A stretch of 42,662 bases of DNA from an uncultured Gammaproteobacteria bacterium (lineage in GTDB: Bacteria; Pseudomonadota; Gammaproteobacteria; Arenicellales; JAANXG01). Under the pieces are notes generated by a model. That model did not search any database, was not told the origin of the DNA, and saw nothing but the letters and a program-made list of their open reading frames with translations. The position numbers and the translations under genes are program-made. Below, piece after piece: positions 35,267 to 42,662 of the stretch. Position 1 is the first letter of the stretch. Every line of letters starts with the position of its first letter. The stretch covers positions 1 through 42,662 of the forward strand of contig CAMYKW010000022.1 in the NCBI GenBank assembly GCA_947259175.1. The letters are read 5' to 3'.

Positions 35267-35297
35267 TTGTCACTAATGCGCGTGGGATTGGTATAGT
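35267..35297 (+). promoter_or_regulatory. Candidate promoter of argB
   Basis: An extended -10 element TG-G-TATAGT (35289-35297) is preceded by TTGTCA at 35267-35272 with a long 19-base spacing. The extended -10 can partly compensate. Transcription would start near 35304, 26 bases before argB. Confidence 0.45.
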
Positions 35298-35302
35298 AAT
35301 AA

Positions 35303-36223
<921 letters not shown>

Positions 36224-36227
36224 TGGG

Positions 36228-36890
36228 CTATAACTTTCGACTGCCGACCGCGAGTTGTTGGCAGCGCGCGACGTTTTCCATCATGCGACGCGAGAACACA
36301 TCAGTTATTGCTCCACTATCGCTGCGCATTTGCGCTTTATCCACAAAAAACGGCGCGCCGACAGCTATGTAAACGGTGGAAAAAGGTTTTGGGATTTTAT
36401 GCTGGTCCCAGCTCTTTTCCAGCACCCACTGGCGGGAGGCCTCGATGTGATATGGCACCAGCGGACACCCGGAGAGTACGGCAATCCACAGCGCGCCCGG
36501 GTGCAATTGATACTTGGGCCCGCGCGGGCCGTCGGGGGTGACCGAAGCCAGGTGGCCGGCGCGAAGCGCGCGCACCATGTCCCGCACCGCCTTGTCGCCG
36601 GCGGCTGAAGTCGAACCTCTGATAGGCATATTGCCGAAGGCGGCGATGCCGCGGGCGATGAGCTCGCCGTCGTCGCTGGCGCTGGCCATCATGGCGATAC
36701 CCTGACCGCGCTCGGCCCACACCCCAGCGGCGGTGTTGTTGTGCCAGGCCACGTAGATCCACGGCTGGCCCTGGCTCTTGAGAGGATCGAGATGTTCCTC
36801 GCCGACGCGCCGCACGCGGCAAGTGGCCATCACTGTTTGCATGAGCCACTTGTAAGCAACCGGGACTATGCTAAGAACGAAGCGATTCAA
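36228..36890 (-). CDS. DUF374 lysophospholipid/lipid A-type acyltransferase (LpxJ family)
   Basis: The 220-residue protein carries the DUF374 signature: IYVAWHNNTAAG (His50), ASASDDGELIA (residues 70-79), MPIRGSTSAAGDKAVRDM, and VTPDGPRGPKYQLHPGAL (TPDGPRGP at 118-125). An N-terminal hydrophobic helix (about residues 4-24) anchors it to the inner membrane. DUF374 includes LpxJ, a lipid A secondary acyltransferase of epsilonproteobacteria, but other members are uncharacterised. The start is TTG at 36890; a later ATG would remove the membrane helix. It follows the LpxD-like gene by 24 bp on the same strand, so the two are probably co-transcribed. The exact acyl acceptor is not known. Confidence 0.85.
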   Translation of the reverse strand: MNRFVLSIVPVAYKWLMQTVMATCRVRRVGEEHLDPLKSQGQPWIYVAWHNNTAAGVWAERGQGIAMMASASDDGELIARGIAAFGNMPIRGSTSAAGDKAVRDMVRALRAGHLASVTPDGPRGPKYQLHPGALWIAVLSGCPLVPYHIEASRQWVLEKSWDQHKIPKPFSTVYIAVGAPFFVDKAQMRSDSGAITDVFSRRMMENVARCQQLAVGSRKL

Positions 36891-36914
36891 GCCGGTCCGT
36901 GAGACGCTGGTGGG

Positions 36915-38012
36915 TTACTGGTCACGACGGTTTGCGATCTTTTTCTCCAGATTCTGCACGCGTTGGCGCAACTCGTGAAGCTTGCGAAAAGTTGCAATGT
37001 TGCGGCGATAATCGCGAAAAGGCTGGGGAGGCGTTGTTGCGTAGACGCCGGGCTCGGTGATGTCTTCGGTGACGCCGCAGCGATGCACCAGGACGACGTC
37101 GTCGGCGACAGTCTTGTGGTCGAGAGTGCCGGTTTGCCCGGTGGCGATGACCCGTTTTCCGAAACGGGTCGAGCCGGCGATACCGGTTTGCGCAACGATA
37201 ATGCAGTCTTCACCTAAAAATACGTTGTGGCCGATGTGACACAGCGCATCGAGCTTGCAGCCGGCGCTGATGCGGGTTTCAAAATAGGTGGCGCGATCGA
37301 TGGTGCAATTCGCGCCGATTACCACGTCGTCCTCAATAACCACGTTGCCGAGCTGAGGTATGCGGTGGTTCCGCTTGTTGTCGTCTTGAACAAAACCAAA
37401 ACCCTCGGCGCCGATGACACAACCCGGCTTGAGGATGACCCGTTTGCCGATGTGGCACCCGTGTCCTATGTACACCCCGGCATGAACCACCGTGTCATCG
37501 CCGATGACCGCGTCGTGCTCGACGACCGCATTGGCGAGCAGCACGCAATTTTCGCCCAGTTGCACGCCGCGGCCGATAACCACTCCGGGACCGATCATGG
37601 CGTTTGCCGGGACCGCCACCGACTCGTGAACGACCGCGGTGGGATGGCGCGGTCCCCATTCCGACGTACGCGGTTCGTAATCAAAAAACGCGGCGCGCAC
37701 GATGGCGTGCGCCAGCTTGACATTCGATGTGACGACGGCATCGAGGCCGAGACATTCGGCTATCAGGGGCGCACTGATAATCACCGCCCCGGGCGCGGCC
37801 TTGACCACGGCGGTAACGAGGTCCGGACTGTCGACGCACACCAGGGTGCCGGTGCTGGGATTCTCCGCGGGGGACATCGCATCCAGCGCCACGTCATCAC
37901 CGAGCCGCTCAATGAGCAGATCATTTTGCTCTAATAATTGCCCGATCTCGGATAGTGTCGCCACGACGTGCTCAAAGTCTGAATCCGGACGCGAAGATAA
38001 CACAGACCGCAA
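36915..38012 (-). CDS. lpxD: LpxD-like UDP-3-O-acyl-glucosamine N-acyltransferase homologue
   Basis: Left-handed beta-helix acyltransferase of the LpxD family, adding an N-linked hydroxy-acyl chain to the lipid A precursor. The 365-residue protein has a weakly conserved N-domain (residues 1-115), then hexapeptide repeats (PNAMIGPGVVIGRGVQLGEN-like, HAGVYIGHGCHIG), GAEGFGFVQD, GANCTIDRATYFETRI, and the catalytic His262 in LCHIGHNVFLGED. The C-terminus is a coiled helix (LHELRQRVQNLEKKI). The start codon is TTG (38012), and the N-terminus is therefore uncertain. The usual bamA-skp-lpxD-fabZ-lpxA context is absent, so this may be a second LpxD or a relative with another acceptor. Confidence 0.8.
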   Translation of the reverse strand: MRSVLSSRPDSDFEHVVATLSEIGQLLEQNDLLIERLGDDVALDAMSPAENPSTGTLVCVDSPDLVTAVVKAAPGAVIISAPLIAECLGLDAVVTSNVKLAHAIVRAAFFDYEPRTSEWGPRHPTAVVHESVAVPANAMIGPGVVIGRGVQLGENCVLLANAVVEHDAVIGDDTVVHAGVYIGHGCHIGKRVILKPGCVIGAEGFGFVQDDNKRNHRIPQLGNVVIEDDVVIGANCTIDRATYFETRISAGCKLDALCHIGHNVFLGEDCIIVAQTGIAGSTRFGKRVIATGQTGTLDHKTVADDVVLVHRCGVTEDITEPGVYATTPPQPFRDYRRNIATFRKLHELRQRVQNLEKKIANRRDQ

Positions 38013-38038
38013 GTGGGGTTGAGGGCGCGATCAATTTG

Positions 38039-38137
38039 AATCGCGGTTGTAAACCGCTCCCGCAGGGAACAAATCGCGGTTACAAACTGCTGCCCCAAGG
38101 CATCAATCGCGGTTACACATCGCTGCCACAGGCTTTA
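38039..38137. repeat. Three tandem 33-bp REP-like repeats
   Basis: AATCGCGGTT begins at 38039, 38072 and 38105, exactly 33 bp apart. The first unit has an intact palindrome, GCGGTT-GTA-AACCGC; the second has one changed position, and the third is degenerate. On the minus strand the unit reads GGGAGCGGTTTACAACCGCG, close to the GTAG-type REP elements of Pseudomonas and relatives. The spacing keeps the units in one reading phase, which yields a repetitive 11-residue translation that I consider non-genic. Confidence 0.8.
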
Positions 38138-38198
38138 AAGCAGGATGCAGGTTGCCGCAAGGCGGAATCACCCTTATAGCGTAGGGTTTAATACATCA

Positions 38199-38243
38199 AC
38201 TCCCGCGGTAAACGGTGGGTTGGCCTGGAATTACCGCAGGAGT
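38199..38243. repeat. Inverted repeat upstream of the exoprotein gene
   Basis: ACTCCCGCGGTAA (38199-38211) and TTACCGCAGGAGT (38231-38243) are inverted copies with one mismatch in 13 and a 19-base spacer. It lies between the REP-like units and the exoprotein promoter region. It could be an operator, a cruciform or a decayed mobile-element end. Confidence 0.6.
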
Positions 38244-38258
38244 ATTCTCGGTGGGGAG

Positions 38259-38287
38259 TTGCCTGCCCGGGGATTAAGGCGGACAAT
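38259..38287 (+). promoter_or_regulatory. Candidate promoter of the exoprotein gene
   Basis: TTGCCT (38259-38264) and GACAAT (38282-38287) are 17 bases apart; each matches the sigma-70 consensus at four of six positions. It directly follows the 38199-38243 inverted repeat. Prediction only. Confidence 0.3.
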
Positions 38288-38378
38288 ACCTGTGTGTAAT
38301 AGTAGGTAATAGATGCCAGGCGCTGTCTCGAAAAGCCAGGCATGCCTGCTTAAGCCGAATACCGAGAGGAGGAGGGGG

Positions 38379-40124
38379 ATGAGGGAGACTGGCCGCAAGC
38401 TGGGCGTAGGGCCCAGCCTGGCTCCAATTGTACGTGGCCGCGGCGTTTCTGTTTGGAAATCCAGGCTGTCCAGGATCACGCTCGCGGTATCCACCGCGTT
38501 GCTCAGCGTGTCGGCGAACGCCAATCCGGTGGGACCCCAGGTCGCGCACGGGCAGGCTCAATTTCTCGCCACGCCCGGCGAGCTCGCGGTGACCAACACC
38601 CCGGGCGCGATCATCAACTGGCGGGGATTCTCCATCGCCCGCGACGAGATTGCCCGCTTCATCCAGCAAGGCGCCAACTCGGCGGTGCTGAACCGGGTGC
38701 TCGGCTCGGATCCCTCCGCGATCTTCGGACAACTGCTGTCGAACGGCCGGGTGTTCCTGATCAACCCCAACGGTATCGTATTCGGCGCCGACGCGATCAT
38801 TGACACCGCGGGGTTTTTGGCATCGACGCTGGACCTGAGCGACGCCGCTTTCATTGCCGGCCGTTACGAATTCAAGGGCGACGGTGGCAGCATCGTGAAC
38901 CAGGGATATATCCGCGTGCGCGGCAACGGCACCGTGGCGCTTATCGCCCCCGATATCGAAAACAGCGGCATCATCCACGCCGAGGGCGGTCAGATCCTGC
39001 TGGCCGCCGGGCGCGAGATCACCCTGGCGTCGCTGGACATGGACGACATCCATTTCCGTGTGCAGGCGCCCAGCGACCGGGTGCTGAACCTCGGTAAGCT
39101 GATCGCCGAAAACGGCGCCGTGGGGGTGTTCGCCGGAACGCTTGGGCATCACGGTGTCATCTCCGCGAACCGCTTGACCCGCGGCGCGGACGCCAGCATC
39201 CGGTTGGAAGCGACGGGCGCCGCGGAGGTGACCGGTATCGTCGACGCCCGCGGCTTCGGGGCGCCGGGTGGGCGCATCGAAATCCTCGGCCTCGATGTCA
39301 ACCTCTACAGCGCCAGTGTCAACGCGTCCGGCACCGCCGGCGGCGGCACCGTGCTCATCGGCGGCGATTACCAGGGCCGCGGCTCTGTACGTCAGGCGCA
39401 GACCACCCTCATCGATGGTGGCTCCAGTGTCGCCGCCGACGCCACCGTGTCCGGGGACGGTGGCACCATCATCGCCTGGTCGACGCAGACCACGACGGTC
39501 GACGGCGCGCTGACCGCCCGTGGCGGACCCGCGGGCGGGGATGGGGGCCTGGTCGAGACCTCCGGAAAGCAGACTCTGAATTTCACCTCCAGCGCCGATG
39601 TCAGCGCTCCGCGCGGAAACCCCGGCACGTGGCTGCTCGATCCGGAAGACATCACCATCGGCGGCGGACAGGCGGCGAGCATCGAAAGTACCCTGAACAA
39701 AGGCGGCAATGTCTATGTAAAGACTTCGGACGGCGGCAGTGGCGAAGGGAACATCTCCGTCAACGCGCCGATTACCAAGACCGAAGGCGGCGACGCCAGC
39801 CTCGGTCTGGACGCCCACAATCGCATCGACGTCAACGCGCCGATCACCTCGACGAAGGGCAAGCTCAACGTCAGTTTTCGCGCCGGCCTGGCGATCAATA
39901 TCAATGCCGGTATCAACACCAACGGCGGCGGCGTCAGCTCCGTCATCGTCGGTGTCGCGCAGTCGCAGCCGAAGGACGACCCGCAGAACGACGCGCAACC
40001 GGCGACGCGCAGCGTGATGACGCACCGGCCCGCGAGGATTCAACGCAAACGACCATCAGCGATAAAGCGGCGGCGGATCCGGGGAAACAAACCGCGCCGC
40101 GAAGCGCCGCATCAGGCACGGTAG
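38379..40124 (+). CDS. Filamentous haemagglutinin-type TPS exoprotein, N-terminal part (frame broken)
   Basis: TpsA-type exoprotein: secreted adhesin, normally exported by Sec and then by a TpsB outer-membrane pore. The ATG at 38379 has a very strong GAGGAGGAGG ribosome-binding site; an earlier ATG (38313) has a weaker one. A signal peptide (ITLAVSTALLSVSANA) precedes the TPS domain with QVAHGQAQFLATPGELAVTN, WRGFSIARDEIARF and the hallmark LINPNGIVFGADAIIDTAGF (NPNGI at residues 129-133). Beta-helix repeats follow, including TVLIGGDYQGRG and GGDGGLVETSGKQTL. From about residue 550 the translation turns into Arg/Pro-rich sequence and stops at 40122, while another frame continues the same kind of protein. 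No tpsB is in the window. Confidence 0.88.
   Translation: MRETGRKLGVGPSLAPIVRGRGVSVWKSRLSRITLAVSTALLSVSANANPVGPQVAHGQAQFLATPGELAVTNTPGAIINWRGFSIARDEIARFIQQGANSAVLNRVLGSDPSAIFGQLLSNGRVFLINPNGIVFGADAIIDTAGFLASTLDLSDAAFIAGRYEFKGDGGSIVNQGYIRVRGNGTVALIAPDIENSGIIHAEGGQILLAAGREITLASLDMDDIHFRVQAPSDRVLNLGKLIAENGAVGVFAGTLGHHGVISANRLTRGADASIRLEATGAAEVTGIVDARGFGAPGGRIEILGLDVNLYSASVNASGTAGGGTVLIGGDYQGRGSVRQAQTTLIDGGSSVAADATVSGDGGTIIAWSTQTTTVDGALTARGGPAGGDGGLVETSGKQTLNFTSSADVSAPRGNPGTWLLDPEDITIGGGQAASIESTLNKGGNVYVKTSDGGSGEGNISVNAPITKTEGGDASLGLDAHNRIDVNAPITSTKGKLNVSFRAGLAININAGINTNGGGVSSVIVGVAQSQPKDDPQNDAQPATRSVMTHRPARIQRKRPSAIKRRRIRGNKPRREAPHQAR
39267..39669 (+). repeat. Exoprotein module, copy A
   Basis: About 134 residues beginning GGRIEILGLDVNLYSASVNA, with TVLIGGDYQGRG, TARGGPAGGDGGLVETSGKQ, DVSAPRGNPGTWLLDPEDI. 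The same order of motifs recurs at 40631-41032 at nearly the same length. Confidence 0.8.
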
Positions 40125-42662
40125 AGGTCATCGATACTCCAGTGGGCGGTGTTGCCGGCACCAACGAGCCGAGTGCGGGCGAACCCGCCGCTCCCGACCT
40201 ATACACAGGGGCCATTGAGATTGGTGTCGCGCCCGATCCGGCCGGGGCGGATATCGTCCATGTAGCGGAACCTGATGCGGCCGACACCCAGGCCGTAGAC
40301 ACTTTCGTCAACCCGCCGGGTACATTGGCGGACAGCATCGACGGGGCGTCGCAAGTCGACTCTCCCGCCGCGATGCCGCAGGATGTCGCGAACCCGGACT
40401 GGGGCACCTCGCCACCGAACGTCGATTCGGTAGTGGTAGCCACCGCTCCGATCGGCGCCGCGGCAAGTCAGCCGGCTCCGGCTCAGGATGCGTTTAAAGA
40501 TTCCCTAAATATCGTCGTCGACGCGGAGATCGAAACCCAAGGCGGAGAGGTCTTAATCGACGCGGGGCGGTTGGGCAGCGTCGGCGTATTCGCGGACCTC
40601 GATGCGTCCAACACCGAGGACGGGCAGACCGGCGGTAACATTGCGGTGCTCGGCGATAACGTCGGCCTGTTCGAAAATGTGACGGTGGATGCATCCGGAG
40701 ACGCCGGCGGCGGAACAATCCTCATCGGTGGCGACCAACAAGGTCGCGGCGATACACCGACTTCCAGTGCGGTGTATGTCGGGGAGAACACGACCATTCG
40801 TTCAGATGCCCTCACCAGGGGTGACGGCGGTAAGATCATCGTGTTTGCCGAAGACAGCGCCAAGATCTACGGCCACATCAGCGCCCGAGGCGGACCAGAT
40901 GGCGGAGACGGCGGCTTTGTCGAAACCTCCGGCTTGTACAGTCTTCGCGTCACCACCGCACCCGACGTTTCGGCGCCCAGTGGTGACAACGGTACGTGGT
41001 TGATCGACCCCATCGCTAACGTAACCGTTGGCGATGAATTCGAAGGCGATTTCAACATCGACATCGACCAGTTTAACGTCTTTGAGCCCTTTGGGCCGGG
41101 CGCCGAACTATCAGCGACTACTGTAAAAGATGGACTTCAATCGGGCAACGTTACCATTACGACCGATTGTCTAGGTCCGTGCTTCGGCGGTGAATTTTCG
41201 AGCTTTTTTTCTGAAGAGGAAGACTTAGGGAACATTTATTGGGAGGCTGACCTAGACCTGAACGAGATTGGCGTATCCAGTGACTTAACCTTGCTTGCGC
41301 ACAACAACATCGAGTGGACCGGCTCAATCTACGATTCAGACAACACTTTCGATGATCGTGTGCGTAACCTGACCCTCAGGGCGGATCAAGACGATATAGA
41401 CGGTGGCACAATCATCGTTGATGGACAATTTGGTGGGGGTGTTATTGACGTTGCTAATGATCTTTCCTTCACGGCGCCGGAGGTGGACTTTTCCAACAAC
41501 AGCTCCATCTCCGGCTTGGGCACCGTATCTTTCATGCCAGGGTTAGCTACTAGCATCGTGGTTGGCGGAACCACTGACAGTGGTGCCGACGCGTTGGATC
41601 TAACCGAGACTGATATTGCTGCGTTGGCCGATGGTTTTGAGTCCATCGTAATCGGCGACGCTGGGGTTGCTGGAACGGAGCCCATTACCGTCGATGACAA
41701 CGACAACGGCACTAGCTTTACAGATTCGCTGATCCTGAGCTCGGCGGGAGTCGACGGCAGCGTCTCGATTGACGGCGCCCTCTTGGTTGCCGGTTCTCTC
41801 ATCATCACCGGCAGCGGCGCAACGACCACGCTGAACGCGAACGTGACCACCAGCGGAGACCAGATCTACAACGACGCGGTAGTAATTGCTCAGGACGTGA
41901 CGCTGAATGCCACCGGCGATGTGGACTTTCTTGGCACCGTGAATTCGGCGGCGGACGAGGCCAACGCTCTGACGGTGAACAGTAGTGGAGTGACGGCGTT
42001 TGGTGGTGTGGTGGGTGGTACGAACCGCCTCTCGTCGCTGACCACCGACGCGGCTGGTACAACCGAGCTTATTGAAAACTTTCCTGGTCCAAGCAGAGTA
42101 CAAACCACCGGTAATCAGACGTACCACGATGCGGTGGTGGTTGGTGGGTTGGTGCATATCGATGCGGGAAGTGGCAATGTTATTTTTGCATCCACGGTGG
42201 ATGAAGACGGGTTTGGGGAGACCGAGTTGACGGTGACCACAAGCGGTCTGACCCGGTTCAACGCCGCGGTGGGCTTCAATCCCGCGCTTCCCGGAGGGGT
42301 GATCGGCAGATTGACCACTGATGGCGGCGGTACCACCGAGATCAACGCGAACATCACCGCCGGTGAGGTGGGCGGTGGTGGCGGTCAGACCATAACATTC
42401 AACAATGCCGTAGTGTTAACTAACGATGTCATCCTGACGGATTACGGTTCGGGGGTATTTTTTAGCAGCACGGTGAACAGCGAGGCCGGCGAGGCGAATA
42501 ATCTGACGATCACGGCGGACACGATTGCCTTCCATGGCGATGTGGGCACGGCGGCGGGTGGACAGTTGGGCACGCTGCAGACCAACGATGTGGTGGAGGA
42601 AGGCGGCGAAGGAGGGCCGTCGACGACGATTCTGGATGCGGCGCAGTTTGCGGCGGCGGAGT
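40016..42662 (+). CDS. Continuation of the TPS exoprotein in another frame (runs off the window)
   Basis: From about 40016 a frame displaced by -1 (equivalent to +2) relative to the upstream part stays open to the right edge, about 882 residues. It begins with an Asp/Ala/Pro-rich linker (DDAPAREDSTQTTISDKAAA), then repeats the beta-helix module seen upstream (TILIGGDQQGRGD, GPDGGDGGFVETSGLYSLRV, VSAPSGDNGTWLIDP), and continues with Thr/Asp/Asn-rich beta-strand repeats (VTTSGDQIYNDAVVIAQDV). No good start codon with a ribosome-binding site is seen near its beginning, so it most likely belongs to the gene at 38379, interrupted by an indel between about 39955 and 40020. Either a true pseudogene, a recent mutation, or a sequencing error would explain it. 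Confidence 0.75.
40631..41032 (+). repeat. Exoprotein module, copy B
   Basis: About 134 residues beginning GGNIAVLGDNVGLFENVTVD, with TILIGGDQQGRG, SARGGPDGGDGGFVETSGLY, DVSAPSGDNGTWLIDPIANV. It mirrors copy A motif by motif but lies in the shifted frame, which shows that both frames derive from one protein. Confidence 0.8.
41825..42640 (+). repeat. Three beta-strand-type repeats in the exoprotein distal part
   Basis: Units start near 41825, 42062 and 42335 (about 79 and 91 residues apart). Each has the order: T-E/L-x-N start, Q-x-Y/I-x-(D/N)AVV, a hydrophobic D-V-x-L strand, F-x-x-T-V-(N/D), L-T-V/I, F-x-x-x-V-G, and L-x-T-x-D near the end. The third runs to the window edge. This is the beta-helix repeat style of large secreted adhesins. 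Confidence 0.7.

Noticed and set aside
37227-37934. Plus-strand open frame opposite the LpxD-like gene
   Set aside because: It is the antisense of the hexapeptide-repeat region; no ribosome-binding site or family similarity.
37955-38179. Small plus-strand frame with a repeating NRGYK-LPQG pattern
   Set aside because: The pattern is the translation of the 33-bp REP-like units; no ribosome-binding site, and it overlaps the LpxD-like start.
39955-40020. Programmed -1 frameshift site
   Set aside because: No slippery heptamer of the X-XXY-YYZ type is present in the interval where the frame changes.
38274-40043. Long open frame (about 589 codons) on the minus strand opposite the exoprotein gene
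   Set aside because: Composition is Arg/Asp/Gly-rich with no recognisable family, and it mirrors the codon bias of the plus-strand gene, which has a clear TPS domain and ribosome-binding site.

Overview
The window is a compact, GC-rich gammaproteobacterial chromosome segment. The order lptC-lptA-lptB-rpoN-hpf-ptsN-rapZ-npr, the mla operon, ibaG-murA, the his-tat block, petABC-sspAB and hslVU are all gammaproteobacterial hallmarks. Having petABC next to sspAB, and his genes running straight into tatABC, points to a respiring lineage near the Chromatiales/Ectothiorhodospiraceae or Pseudomonas side rather than the enterics. The genus cannot be fixed from the sequence alone.

Layout. (1) 1-10.9 kb, all on the minus strand: mgtE (cut by the window edge), ptsI, ptsH/npr, rapZ, ptsN, hpf, rpoN, lptB, lptA, lptC, kdsC, kdsD. 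In transcription order this runs from Kdo synthesis (kdsD, kdsC) through LPS export (lptCAB) to sigma-54 and the nitrogen-type phosphotransferase relay, and ends in a magnesium transporter. (2) 11.1-16.7 kb, plus strand: a divergent DUF72-like protein, mlaFEDCB (outer-membrane lipid asymmetry) and a yadGH-type ABC-2 exporter. (3) 16.7-18.8 kb: ibaG (BolA family), grxD (CGFS glutaredoxin), a clear terminator, and murA. (4) 19.0-25.2 kb: hisD-C-B-H-A-F-I-E, without hisG in its usual place after murA. (5) 25.3-31.5 kb: tatABC, a secreted DUF255/thioredoxin-domain protein, and petABC (cytochrome bc1), whose Rieske subunit carries a Tat-like signal. (6) 31.6-35.2 kb: sspA, sspB, hslV, hslU and hsp20. 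This protein-quality block has two sigma-32-type promoters, one before hslV and one before hsp20. (7) 35.3-38.0 kb: argB, then, convergently, a DUF374 (LpxJ-type) acyltransferase and an LpxD-like N-acyltransferase. (8) 38.0-42.7 kb: three REP-like 33-bp tandem repeats, an inverted repeat, and a large filamentous-haemagglutinin-type exoprotein gene. Its reading frame is broken near 40.0 kb and it runs off the right edge.

Most of the window is conserved envelope and housekeeping chromosome. The accessory part is the right end. The most noteworthy observations are the broken but still module-rich TpsA exoprotein with a duplicated ~133-residue module; the LpxD-like/DUF374 pair beside it; the in-phase REP-like array; a 10-bp RNA hairpin in the rpoN leader where a ribosome-binding site is expected; the sigma-32-controlled hslVU/hsp20 block with a possible structural switch over the hsp20 ribosome-binding site; and the ibaG-grxD adjacency. 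I found no CRISPR array, prophage, transposase, tRNA or rRNA.
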